This document shows, one piece after another, positions 10,183 through 21,868 of a stretch of 64,000 nt of DNA (the stretch's first letter is position 1; each line of letters starts with the position of its first letter). Both the position numbers and the translations under genes were made by a program. The stretch comes from Gracilaria domingensis (Eukaryota > Rhodophyta > Florideophyceae > Gracilariales > Gracilariaceae). The stretch is from assembly GCA_022539475.1 (NCBI GenBank), contig VCMS01000176.1, positions 51,041-115,040 of the forward strand. Direction: 5' to 3'. The notes beneath the pieces were generated by a model. The model was given only the letters and a program-made list of their open reading frames with translations. It had not been told where the DNA came from and made no database searches.

Positions 10183-11479
10183 ATTTGAATTATTTTCATA
10201 CTGAACATGTCTCAAGCCGAAAAATTTAAGCTGGAGAACATCATCCCTCTCAAAGTGATTCCCGACCCAAACGCAAGCGCCAACTGAACGTCTTTCCTGC
10301 ACCCAATGTTGGCAGAGCTCGAAGGTCCAGGTAAATGGAGTTTAGTTCGTTAGAGGAATACGAAGGTCACTGTGGTCAGGGTTCATATGCTTTTGGTATA
10401 ATCGGATTTGGCATCTTTGACTAAGCTTCGTAGCCTCTTCGGCTATAATGCTCTTGTTCCATCCAGATTCTGCGCCATCCATGGCGTACTCTCCAAGCCA
10501 GATAACCGTGTATACTACCCAAGCGTATTCAAATATGACGGCAAGATCAGACGGAGAAAGTTATGGAACCCAAAATGTCTGCCACTTCGCTTGAGTCAGA
10601 GTTAATGCAGAAACTACAAGAGATCGGAGGGACAGTTCGAGCATGACAAAACGTTAACTGGAGGATCGTTCCAAACAACTGGGTGTGAGAGAAACAAATT
10701 TAGGACGTCCTACTTCTCATTCTCTACTATTAGTTCCCTTTCGTGGTTTCCCCGTCGATCTCAGGCATATCCTCTTTGAAAAAATTGCGTCTCACATGGT
10801 TCCGATTTGGTGTCGTGATGTGTCAGGATTTTAAGATCTCTATTTCCTTTTTCATGGAAAGAAAAAAGAGCAATTAAGTGAGCAGTTGGTTTAACCTGGT
10901 GGTACTTTTAGTTCCAAGATTAGGAGGGCACGGGAGATTGAAGGCAAAAGAAAATGGAAAACAACGGAGTGGAAATCTTTTGTATTGGAACTGAGTTTAG
11001 TTGTACTTGATGGAATGATTCCCACTTATATCATGCATGGTTGGAAAACTTTTGTCCATCTCTGTTAGCTGCTGTGCTGCTGGTCAGTAAAAAGCAGAGA
11101 CTTGGAGCATATATCCCGACTTTCGAGGAGATTCTACGCCTATCATGAAGATGACTACTATCAATACGGACCAAATCTAGTCAACTTTTGCAGATACACA
11201 TACCAACTTATACTCCACACCGCAGAATCGATCAAGGACTGTGGTACAGTCTCTCTACTCTCTCAATAGGCTTTTAAAACTTCGTGGCATTACAAAATAG
11301 ACGTTTCAATGCCACTGTCTGCTTGCGGAGTCCGTCGTAGAAGATATCAAGCTCCATGAGTCGACTCTGACACTTTGCATCAGAAAAGGGTTTGAAATAC
11401 CTTTAATAAGCGATCGAAAACTAGAAAGACCTAATTCACACCGCTCTATCATCTAATCTAAGTCCCAATCTCACATTCT
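10183..11479. other. Gene-poor stretch
   Basis: Only short frames occur, such as 10408-10605 (plus). None has family resemblance. Homopolymer-rich and AT-rich segments alternate. Confidence 0.5.
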
Positions 11480-11707
11480 TAGACATCCGAAGTGTTTGCG
11501 TGCCCCAAGGAAACATTTGGGTGGTCTATGTACGCTACATGTCTGATGTAGAGGTTCAGAGGCCTACTCTGTGCCATATTTAGTACAAGGTCCTATATAA
11601 GTCGTATTTGCGTCGCTTGTGTGTCGAATGAGTGCCTGGTATATGGCGGATGATGGCAGATGTAACAGAATATAAAAAGTAATTTTTTGAGAATTGCACT
11701 CTGCCTG
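11480..11707 (-). repeat. 3' half of a dispersed repeat
   Basis: Read on the minus strand this matches the second half of the unit at 62655-63040, including ACATCTGCCATCATCCG and CACAGAGTAGGC. The missing first half lies at 18650-18800 in the same orientation, with about 6.9 kb between them. Confidence 0.75.
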
Positions 11708-12165
11708 GTACCAAGTTTTGAGGATTCACCATTTTGTTGCAACAAAGTGGACAAACTTGAACGTTTCACAACAGCGTTTCGAACAAAATGACTGGTTGCC
11801 AATAGGTTGAGACGGCTTTCTCGCCTACTGTTTTCAAGCGTGCCCCAAAATGGACCAGGTGCCCTTCGCAGTTTATGGCCGATTGGGACACATCGAAGAG
11901 GCGTATGCTGTAAGTATTTTCATATATATGATTATTAGCTTTTCGTGAAATGCATATTTAGGATTTCTATTTGCTACGTAAATTATTTCCCACCTCGAGG
12001 TGAAGGACGAAGGCTCGTCTGTGGGATGCGGCGCTTCTGTATGGCGATCTTGTACCGTTCTAATTGCGCTTGTTGTCGGTTAGGAAGTAATCGTGCTGAT
12101 AGAAACGGCTCCAACGAAGTTCAGAACAGTACAATAACAGCAACAATTCGTCCTTTTTGTAAAAG
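11708..12165. other. Spacer, no gene seen
   Basis: No credible frame. Composition shifts sharply to GC-rich at about 12170 where the sterol-sensing gene ends. Confidence 0.5.
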
Positions 12166-12176
12166 TTAACACGCGC

Positions 12177-14560
12177 TCACGCCTTTGGCGCGACCAGTGC
12201 CTCCTTGCCGCCGTCGCGCATCACGCTGCTCCGAGGCCGGCTCCGCCGGGTCAAGAAGCTGCGTGGCCCGATCGGCGACAGCACGATCGGCCCCACAATC
12301 AGCCCGTGCAAGAAGCCCACCACGATCAGGAACAGAAAGCCGCGGGAGATCACCAGGGAGATGTAAGACCGAGTGCCCACCAGCACCACGACCGCTAAGA
12401 CCGTCGAGAAGCCTGCGTAGAACACGGGCGGCCAGCACGTCGATGATGATGATGTCCACCACCAGCACGCACACCAGAACCACCACCGGGTGTCCCACTA
12501 TCACGGAGCACACCACCGCCATCGCCACCGACGCCAGCCCCAGCGACAGCCCAATCTCCCCGGGCAGCGCGTCGTACTGCTCGGTGAACGTGTCGAAGAA
12601 CGAGTACGGGAACGCCGCGGGGATGCCCTCCTCGTCGCCAAAGCCCACCGAGTCGGCGGTTCCCCGCACCGAGTTGAGCGCGCTGATTTCGTCGTCGTTC
12701 GTCTCGCGGTAGATGTACTGCGACTCGAACCGGCACCCCGTCACTTCGTTGCTGTCGCTGGACCTCAGGATGTCGTTCGTGTATCGTCCGCCTCCCTGCG
12801 ACAGGAACTGACCCACCGTTTGGGAGAACGCGCTGGGCGGGATGAACGACCCGTCCGGCACGTTCAGCGCTTTCCTGAGCCCCACGTACTAGCAGTCCAC
12901 CGTATCCTTCTGGATGTACTCGTTGTTTGCGATTGCTCCGTCCAGACCGCACAGCGCCATTAGACGACGCTGGTTCTCCACCGTGCTAGGGTCTCTGTCG
13001 TGCACGTAAATGTCCGTGGGGTCGCCGAGCTCAAAGTACTCGTCGACGTTGTCTTGGAACTCGCGTTGCGCCGAGCCGTCCGGGTAGAAGAAGGAGAAGT
13101 GGAACTTGAGGTACAGCTGTGACACGCCGTAGGAACAAGCAATGAGCCATCCGGTGAACAGCACCAGCAAGATGATACGAACGGTGGGGCGCATTATGAA
13201 CGGGCCGAATTGGTTCTTGAAGAAGCGGCTAAAGCCGGCGGGACGTTTCTTGAACCAGTTCAATTCCCTCATCTCCGCCACTGGCGGGAAGAACAATGGG
13301 CAGCAGTCGCCACGCTTCGCTTCCTGTCGTCGCGCGTCTTGCGTGAGTCACGCCGTGAAGAACGTTATCGAAAACGCCCACGCAAACAAAATACCAATGG
13401 CAGCCCACAGAGCAAAGAATCGCGGTGCGGGCAAACGACTGATGGCACTCAGTAAGAACACAACCACGTTGGTGAATGACGTCACGGTAATCGCCGAGCA
13501 GGACGCACTGAGCGCTAACGCAATACGCAGCCGTAAGGGCTTCTCTGAACTTCCCGGCCGCAGGTTGAGATCCTCATACGCTCGCGTGACATGGAAGCAA
13601 TCTTCGATGCCAATACCGATGATGGGCAGTGGTAGGATTTGATGCACCGGGCCGAAGAACATGCCAAACGCGGACGAAAGACCAAAACACACTCCCAGTG
13701 CCAGGCCGGTGGTGATGAGCGCGCCCACGGCGAGCCACATGTGTGAGTGCACGACGTGGAAGTGTCCGAGGAAGGAAATGACGTAGTGAAAATTATCTCT
13801 GCGTTTACCTGGTTTTATGACATTGAAAACGTCGTCAAGAACGAAAATGAAACTGTCGACTTTTTTGCCACCGTGCGACAGGGCATTGAACAATCCTCCG
13901 ACGAAGATATCAAGAATCTCTTGTCCAACCTGCCAGCCACCAATCAGCTCGGTGTTCCGTTCAACGCGGAGGAAATCATTGGCGGCACCTCAGGCTCCGG
14001 TTCTAACTTCGAGTTCAAGAGTAACATTATGCCCTTCTCCCAGCTTATCGACAACAACCAGATTGAGAAGGACGGCGACCGTGTCGACGTTGAGGCCAAC
14101 GACCTCGAAGTGGTTTGGACCACCTACCAGTTTGAGACCAGCCCGCTTTTGGACGACAGCATCCTGGACTGGTTTGTCGAGAGCGCATGGTCGCAGAGCA
14201 ACTCGCTCAGCGAAGCAGTGAGCGGTGACCTTCCGTTTCTGGGCCTGGGTTTTGTTTTGCTCGCCAGCAGAGCTCATTTCCCGCAGTATTGGTGGTGGAG
14301 AGACAGCGCTCCGGCCACGTGATGATGGTGTTGTCAGCGCCTTCCTCCGTGTTGTGCGGAGCGGTGATCTGCCATCCGCCCTCAGCGACCTGGAGCATCT
14401 CCAGAAAGGCATTCTTGTTCGCCAGATCGTCGCCATCCCTGACCTCAAAGGCAATGCGCGCAAAGCGGACGGTGGAGCCGTAATTGGGCACGACGTACTC
14501 GCAGTTGGCGAGCGTGGTGGTCCCCTGCGGCACCCACAGCTGGTCGGTGCGGGGCCTCTA
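12177..14560 (-). pseudogene. Niemann-Pick C1/Patched-like membrane protein, broken
   Basis: The minus strand carries, in order, an extracellular start (LWVPQGTTTLANCEYVVPNYG), an inverted segment (see 13790-14260), a sterol-sensing domain with GLSSAFGMFFGPVHQILP, GIGIEDCFHVTRAYEDLN and TNVVVFLLSAISRLPAPRFF, a second extracellular loop (KFHFSFFYPDGS...), and C-terminal membrane helices with YAGFSTVLAVVVL and FLHGLIVGPIVLSPIGP. This is the RND-type layout of NPC1, Patched and Dispatched, which handle sterols or lipids. The damage is extensive. The first cytosolic/TM1 part is absent, TGA interrupts at 13348-13350 just after the domain and TAG at 12889-12891, and a deletion with frameshift near 12425-12450 removes the region before YAGFST. 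High GC suggests a former host gene. Confidence 0.85.
13790..14260 (+). other. Inverted internal segment of the NPC/Patched-like gene
   Basis: Coding sense switches strand here. The plus strand reads ISAFTWFYDIENVV ... LLDDSILDWFVESAW ... GDLPFLGLGFVLL, the extracellular domain and start of TM2 expected between the minus-strand pieces ending near ELCW (about 14262) and beginning near YVISFLGHFHVVHSHM (about 13785). On the minus strand this interval has no family-like frame. Breakpoints are therefore close to 13790 and 14260. Confidence 0.75.
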
Positions 14561-14583
14561 CGAAAACACAACGCCCCGGATAA

Positions 14584-14609
14584 CTGGTTTACCGTACGTA
14601 ACCAGTTTT
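14584..14609. repeat. Imperfect palindrome beside the gene break
   Basis: AACTGGTTTACC and its near reverse complement GTAACCAGTT lie around CGTAC. It sits about 25 bp beyond the point where coding sense of the NPC-like gene stops. Confidence 0.6.
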
Positions 14610-14819
14610 GAGCTTACGCATTTTTGCTGCAAAGGGAGATCTTGAAGGCGTTCGAGACCGAATCGAAATTGCTTAAGCTCCATTTCAGGACTATAACAGG
14701 CGGCTCCTCTCCACTTTCAGAGATTTTGCAGCGGGGTCCCTGATTTTTAGTCTAAACAAACAGAAGCAATTGTGACAAGTTTTCTTCATCGCAAGACCTA
14801 TATATGCACAAGTATCAAT

Positions 14820-17800
14820 CTATTTTCTCTCGCTCGGCGTAGATGATGTAGTTATCGCTCTGCCCTGGCTTTGGCCGGAGAGCGGTGCCACTCGGCGCTG
14901 CGAAACACGGGCAGCAGCTTGTGCCGCATATTGACTAGTGGTGATAACACTGCCGGTAGCTCCCATCCCCATGTTTCTTTCCCGAGCACGTTTGCCTTCA
15001 CGATATGCCTGCGCGATCACTCTGTGCATTCTACGCAAGTTTTGTACTGGTTTCGTCTGATCTTCTACAAAAGTTTGAAGATTGTGGGCATCTAAACCGA
15101 AAGCGGAACGAATCACGCGCGAGTTCCAGTGACAAAAGAGGAGTTTTGTGACCGTATCATGTCCCCGACTCGATCGTTGATAGCTATGAATTCTTTAAGA
15201 AAGACTGAAAGTTCTCTCTGTCGCTGTTGCATTTGGACTTACAGAGAGAGTCCTACATGCAAATTCAATCAGTGCATCAAGAGCCTGTCTCCGAAAAGGA
15301 TCCCTAGGACAATCAATACTGCCGTCCATACAGAAACTTATGAGACCTCGTGAACCTTTTGATCTTTGTAAAGCACTAATACAAGACCCACTAGCGCTGT
15401 CACTTTAAGTCCTTATTATTTGCCTTTGGGTCCAACTGGACCGCACCTCTTGATATTGGAAGACATTTTCGCTTGTAAACGGTTCCATGGTGGCTTCCGT
15501 TAGATTCACAACCCCTCCGGCGAAATAGTCCTTCAAATATCGCCGAAAACGAGCTAAATGCCGCCCGAGATTCTTACGAGGGGTTCGATAGGCATCTAGC
15601 AAAGCGGCAGCAATGTGCAAATCTGATAGTAATGTAATCCGAACCCTTTTCATCCCGGGGAGTGGTCCTTCCTTCCTATTCCTAAAAACATTTAGAAGGT
15701 GATCACGATTCTTTTCTGCTTGGTATGGATAGTTTTCAATAGGGAGCTTCTGCAACGATTCTTCCAGAATTCGCGTGGCTTCATACACTTCAGAGCACAG
15801 TGAAGTCTCTGAATCAAAAATTCGTAGATACGTGCGACAGGCAACCAATATACCGTGAGCTTGCTCCGCTCGTGCAAAACGTTCCTCGCTTAAGATTGGA
15901 TCTGTAAAGGTTTGACTTCGCGCCTCTTTTTCCGTCTCAGTTCGTGCGGCGAAAAGCTCATCAAATCGTTCTTCTGTAACCATATCATGGAGAAGGTGCC
16001 TTACACTCCTGAATTCTTCTAGAAGATTTCTAGCAGATGCAAAGCGAACTGCTGTGACCTTTTTCATAAGTTTTGCTGTAGGTAAAATGGATGGAGTAAA
16101 TGACGAACCACGAGAAATACCCTCCTTGCCAACGACGTCTGCATCACCTGCTTTTGATTCAGTGCTAGCAGGTATGTCTTCTCCGCAGTCTGCGTTTTCA
16201 TCGATGACATTTTGAACCTCTCTGTAACCCTCTGAAGGAAGATGAAGCAAAAGCAATACTTCATTTCGCGACTCGTTCGCAATCTGATCGCCATCATTAC
16301 CCTCGCTTGGTCCAGCATGACCAAGTAGAGTTTCTGAACGTCTAGTGTGAACATTTGAGTTCGAACCACTTAATCTGTTAACACCAGTTTCAGCAGCCAG
16401 GGCAGGTTGGCCGGTTTGGTTCACGTCGTTTGATTGTACGTGGTCTTCACTTTGAACGATATTCTTCCGAGACTTTTGCCGAAGTGCAGAATTGTAGTCT
16501 CTGATTTTCTCCAACAAAACCTCCTTAACGCGACGATGTTTCCTGTATAACACGACAAGCTCAGATATGGTTTGAATAACATCTCTAATCCACGGTACTT
16601 CACCAATGTCTGACATTAGCAGGTCTGCAACATGTGCCTGGTCTTGTGATGCGACCACTCCTTGAAAGTATCTCGTGAGCGTCTCTCTAGCGCTTTTTAC
16701 TGATCCTGTATTATCTGTGACAATACCTGCAACCTTCTCCATACCAATCCACTCATTGATAATTTGTTTGGCAATCTTCGCGTAATAAAGGGCATTGCAC
16801 CTCTCAGCACCAGAGTAAAGAGTGGTCAAGAAGAACGTCTTAAGTGTCTATCTTGATGCACCAGTTACTCGTACCAGAACATTCGTCATTGGCGACCCGT
16901 TAATATCTTCCGAAGAGTCGAACGTTAAAGTACCAAATCCTTCCTCCAGTAGATTGCCTAGCTCGCTCAACACTCTCCCTTTGATTAAAGCGTGGTACTC
17001 ATCGGTTACACCTCGAAGCTGAAACGCGGATGGAACCTGGATTCCGCTCCTTATGAAACGCGCATATTCGGTATATGCTCGGTCCCGACCTTTCTCTTTG
17101 TCGAGAAGGGCAAAGGGTAGGTTTTCATCAATGAATAAACGGGCCGACAACAAGTTGGCAATTTGCTGCTCTACCGAAGAGCATCGATTTGCAGGACGGC
17201 CCTCAACAATATCCCTTTTCTTGTGAGCAAATGGGGCGTAAATTGGGTCAACATCCCAAGCCGTGGGATTAATGACATCCGAGAAAATCATATTCATCAT
17301 ATGTGTAGATGCATTCGATACATATTTCTTAGCATGCGCAACTGTCATATTAGGAAACGGATGCTTCAAGATAGGCGGCTTGTTTTCTTCCTTACTATTA
17401 GGCCACCAGTACTCCCGCACACGCAAAGGAATGTCAGGGCACAAGATCACGTGAAAACGGCGGCTTCTGTTGTCCCTACCACTGATTAACATTTCACAAT
17501 TGTTTTCACGACACCTTGAATTCATTACCCGATTACCGTTCTTTATCACTCCGGCTTCGTCCTGAAAGTATTCGTTAAGTCTGTCTGTACGGTGGCGCTT
17601 CCTCTCTCCAAACGTCCGAGCTCCACCAGAAGAAGTAGAAGATGCGGTGCTTTTGCGCTTCGAAGACAGCAAACTGCTTGCCGCCACGCCTGCCACGTGT
17701 CCTTCGAGTGCAGCAGCGTTGACTGCATTGGAGTAAGGGGAAGAGTTTCCAGTTGCAATAACAGGTGGGCGTGGCTGTAAAACGAAGCCTGATGCGAAAT

Positions 17801-18071
17801 TTGCGTGTGGGGCTAGGGTGACCAGTGAACTCGAAACTGGGGGCCGTACAATGCTCAATGCAACAGGGGACGCAAGTGGAATGGAAGCGTTTGCGCACGG
17901 AGCAGGGGACGCTAAGGTCAACGGAGCGGTTGTTAGAAGGAGCTGATTGTCCGCCTCGCAAACTGACACGACGTTCAAAGCATCATCAGGCAACGGTATT
18001 CCTCGTTGATGCAATGGATGTCGCGTTTCGTCGAAAGAAAGATCTAAGACCTCGGAGGCCGGATTGTCCAT
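14820..18071 (-). pseudogene. hAT-family transposase (DUF659-like)
   Basis: One frame from ATG 18071 to 15405 is broken by a single TAG at 16848-16850. The N-terminus is low in complexity. A BED-like region follows (SRCRENNCEML...RFHVILCPDIP), then a DUF659/RNase-H-fold block (LTFDSSEDINGSPMTNVLV, VAGIVTDNTGSVKSARETL, DQAHVADLLMSDIGE). Past 15405 sense continues in other frames with ACRTLSVSPNATATERTFS, the hallmark C-terminal dimerisation region, then LLFCHWNSRVIRSAFGLD to the stop at 14820. The total would be about 1,080 residues, a normal size for the family. At least one stop and two frameshifts make it inactive. Terminal repeats were not located. Confidence 0.8.
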
Positions 18072-18395
18072 GAGAAAGGAAATGTTCCCGGAACTTCAAT
18101 ATCAAGACACGGCTTGCAAGGAAATTCTCGGTGGCAGATTGGAAAGCGAAAGAGTCGGAAAGCAGTTCGGTAGGGAGGGCAGGAAAATGAGGAGCTCTGT
18201 TGGCTTGCGTATCACGGGTTAAAGCAACGGTGCCGCGGTGCAAGTTGCACTGAAAGCTTGCCAACCAATGTGATTTGGCGACGGCTTTGAACGCGCCTCA
18301 GAAAGAAAGGGGAGAGTCATTGTGGTGTAAATCGATATCAGGCGCGCCAGTGAAAACCTGTGTGAAAACGATATACTTGCAAGCAATACAAAACA
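18072..18395. other. Upstream region of the hAT gene
   Basis: No frame of note. It probably holds the hAT promoter and one terminus, but no clear inverted repeat or 8-bp duplication was seen. Confidence 0.4.
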
Positions 18396-18441
18396 TTAGA
18401 GAAAGATTTCAGTTCTAATTAGAAATGAAATCTTTCTCTAA
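18396..18441. repeat. Near-perfect palindrome
   Basis: The 21-bp arms around AGAAAGATTTCA and TGAAATCTTTCT have one mismatch and a loop of a few bases. Confidence 0.85.
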
Positions 18442-18649
18442 TCCGAACGCTTTTGCATTTCGCTTACAGCTGAGATGGATACCGATCGGTCACCTTTTTT
18501 GGGCAATATCCGGTCCAGGACGTGAACTCTTGAGGCCCACTGTTGGCCAAATTCCGGACGTTGCGAGCTTTAAAACATGTTGTGAAACGTATCAATTTCT
18601 GTCGGGACTAGGAAAATCTGTGCAATCCTACCAACTTGGGCCTCGTATA

Positions 18650-18800
18650 TGCAAATACTATCTATACAACAGCCATGCCCATGCCATAGATACGAGACAA
18701 ATAGGGCATAAACCAGTTTTTCGTGCATAACATCCAGATAGTAGACACTTGAACGCTTTTGCGAGGCGCATATAGTCCATATAGCACCCAAATGATTACG
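18650..18800 (-). repeat. 5' half of a dispersed repeat
   Basis: Read on the minus strand it matches the first half of the unit at 62655-63040: GG-TATATGGACTAT, then TCTACTAT, then GTATCTATGG blocks. The match ends where the half at 11480-11707 begins. Confidence 0.75.
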
Positions 18801-20314
18801 AGCGGTCTTTAAAGAGTTCTAGAGAGTGCCACAATGTTAAGATGGGCAAGCTACTACTTAAGTACTACCAGCGCTCGCTGCTGGACCAGTTTTATGATGA
18901 ATGTGAGTTATCGTTTCTTGAGAGTGACTTTGTAAGTGCTTAGAGTCGTCTAGTGATTTCAGAGTGCAAAAACGGGTACATATCCACTTTCGTGGGATCG
19001 AATGATCCTACTTAAGCTCTTGACAGAAGTATCCACAGTCCTTCTCGTTTCATTGCCGGAACGTACCGAGGTCATTTGGTTGAAGAAGATGTTGTGATGA
19101 TCGACAATTTCTATAGCCGCATTCTTTTCTTCTTCGAACATGCATTCGAAGGGAAGACTACCATGCATTTTGCAGCGTTATGAGTAACGAAGCGGTTTCA
19201 GCGAGGAGAGAAAGGGCAGATTTATAAGAGAGAATATGCTTCTGTCGAGAATTAGATCGTTTTCCGACACGATTCAGTCAAATGTGTGACAACTATCTCT
19301 CATCAAGTGAATCAGATGGAGGAACGTGCTGTGGTTGGCAAACGTGACCAGCGAAGGACTTACTTCGTTGATGACATGCATCAAGTGTATCGCAGCCAGA
19401 ACCAGCAGCAGAAGAAGATGAAGGAGAAAACTTTTGTCTTCCTGCAGGGCTTGTGAGGCTAATCAGGCTTTACGGCAAACAATGCAATGCAAATCCACAG
19501 GTCTCGAGATCTGGTTTTCCCTCCATGGTCAATGCAAAATAAGATATATAAGTGATCAATAAGAGTCTAAATAGATTTCAACAGGCGCCAAACAGCGGCG
19601 TTCATGGAAACTTTGTTTGGGCCTTCGGCGATTTCGCTGATATTCAGCGTAATCTGAGAGCTCGCCGTAATGATGGTAGGTACACTAATTTTACCTTGAA
19701 AAGCATCCGCACCGCTCTTCATAGTCGGTTGAAAGAGTAGAGAGATGGCGGGAGCTAATCAGAAGATTGTGTTCCGTTCACAGGCCAGAAGCGATGTGCC
19801 TCTGCAAGCTCTGCCCTTGGTCGTGCGACTCACGATAGTGGTCATATTCGACGATTTTACGGAAGTGCTTCTTCGTCTTTGGAGGTTGGTTGTAGCAAAT
19901 TCTCTTTCGAAAGTGAGGAAACGAGCACATCTATAAGAGAGATTGTTTGATAATAGAAAGGTGATCAAGATTGCCAACGAGATGAATTTGGGCCATCTTC
20001 AGCCCTACTGAAACCGCAGGAGATATGATGGCGATCTAATCTCCTCCTGCCGCTATACCAATCACGATTTTGTCGACTGCGGCCTTTCCGAGGGTGGCTT
20101 CTACGGGATTCCCGTTCCGGCGGTATTTAGATTCGTGTCCTGAGCTAACCTCGGTGCCGACTTATCAAAGAACGACAAGTGGGAGAAGACCTGGGCGCAG
20201 ACTGTTTTGCTGTATGAGCCTTCGAAGCATTTTATGTAGGAGAACAGGCTTTTCAGTCATATCTTCGTGTTCTGGAGCGACAAAGAACCTGCGTGGCCAC
20301 TAAAGAGAAGTAAG
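18801..20314. other. Gene-poor stretch
   Basis: Several short frames (for example 19552-19740 and 19745-19936, plus) have no recognisable features. Confidence 0.45.
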
Positions 20315-20387
20315 AGAAGAGCGTTTTAGGTGCGATAGTATTCATAGTAAAGAAGAGCGTTTTAGGTGCGATAGTATTCATAGTAAT
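20315..20387. repeat. 36-bp tandem duplication
   Basis: GAAGAGCGTTTTAGGTGCGA and the following 16 bases occur twice in a row (about 20316-20351 and 20352-20387) without change. Confidence 0.9.
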
Positions 20388-20566
20388 GTAATACATACAG
20401 CAAGAAGAAGAATGGTTGATTTCGAAAGGTGTCGACATCATACATCAAAGCGAGTATTGAATGCGTATCTTCTAGTCATCAATAATCGAAGGGCATCATC
20501 CTGAAAGTGACTGGGAAAAGAGTTTTGATGCAAATAGGTTTCATGGTTCTCATAATAGCATGCCAT

Positions 20567-20840
20567 ATGAACATCGAATCTGGCCCGAATATGGCCGAAA
20601 AGTGACTGAAATAAGTGCGATTTGCTCGAAGACTTGTGAGAACCTTTATCTTGCCAAGACAAACAATTTCTGTTCAGGAAGATATGGCTAAAATATTTCC
20701 CAAATATGGCTCAAATATGTCCATCTACGAAAACATAAAATATTCGCCGCCACGAGTTACACGTTCTCACAAGTTTTCGAGATAAACGCCCTCATTTCGG
20801 TCACTTTTCGATCGTATTCGGGCCAGATTTGATGTTCATA
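20567..20840. mobile_element. Fold-back element, about 275 bp
   Basis: Arms 20567-20643 and 20763-20840 are reverse complements with some mismatches (GTTCTCACAAG, GTCACTTTTCG, TTCGGGCCAGATT). About 120 bp of AT-rich sequence lies between them. This is the form of a MITE or fold-back element. No target duplication was seen. Confidence 0.75.
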
Positions 20841-20842
20841 GG

Positions 20843-21868
20843 GATGAGTCGTTTATTGTCGTTATAATGCGGTTGATCATTGCAATATGTTCATTAAGTT
20901 GCCTTGAACGTATCGACGACTACGTTATACTCGCGGTATGCTTTGGAGGTAGAAGCACTCTCGAGAACTCGCACAATTTTGCTATTTAATCCTAATAATA
21001 AGTCTCGAGCGATACCGGAGTCGTTATAAATTGCCCAGTGGCTAACTGCCATGAGGCGCGGGAATCCGGAAGGTTGTCAAGGTTTGGAGAGGTCCTGAGT
21101 TCGATTCGGTTCCGTTGTCGAGTTGAATCTGGGATTAATCTAATTTTGAGGCCGCCATTGCCGCCCGCTACTAAATTACCGGGGGCATTGGTGGATACGT
21201 AAATTTTGACCTAAATGCAGAATGCGCCGCGCAGCCGCAGCAGCAGTAGCTGAAGAAGCTGCCATGTGCCCATCGTTGGTGCACTTTTGGCTGGCGTCAA
21301 AATGCACCGCGTCCCTTCCGCTTCTCAAGCAGACAGGAGCTTTTGAGCAATCTGTGGGACACGATTGTGCTAATCACCAAAGCTTTATCGATTTTCGCTT
21401 TTCGCGCTAGAAGAACTTGCTAGTGGATGCTTGCGTGCGAGAAGAGAGGTCACACAGTTCCGTTGCCCTATAAGAAATTTTTGCGCCCTGCGGATCACGC
21501 GCGGGTATGAATTGGATGGTTTTTTAAAAATAGGAGCGCACTATGTGGTGGAATGGAAGATTAAAATCGCCTCCTATGAAATCATTCAGGGTGACAAAAA
21601 AGAATGTGCTGTGAGTGTAAGAAGGGTGGAAAAGGATAGTGCTAGTGTCATAACACACTCAGAACAGCCTACCATGCAATGAGAACAACCTCAGCACACC
21701 CTCATATGACATTCACAAGACTGAAAAAATTGAGAATTTAATATGCACCGTGCCAAAATGTAGGTCGCGCGGAAGTCTTAATGAATGTAATATGAGGGTC
21801 TACGACATCCGATCGCCTTCATCTTACGTTCTCAGTTTTGAAAAAATTTCTTATAGGGTGTTCCTCAA
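20843..21868. other. Gene-poor stretch
   Basis: A small plus-strand frame (21431-21682) has no family resemblance. A stretch at 21030-21130 has weak tRNA-like A-box and B-box motifs but does not fold as a tRNA. Confidence 0.4.

Noticed and set aside
13747..14322. Independent plus-strand gene
   Set aside because: Its sequence fits the missing extracellular domain of the minus-strand sterol-sensing gene, so it is an inverted piece of that gene.
21030..21130. tRNA gene or tRNA-derived SINE
   Set aside because: GAGTTCGATTC resembles a B box and TGGCTAACTGC an A box, but the T stem does not pair and no acceptor stem can be drawn.
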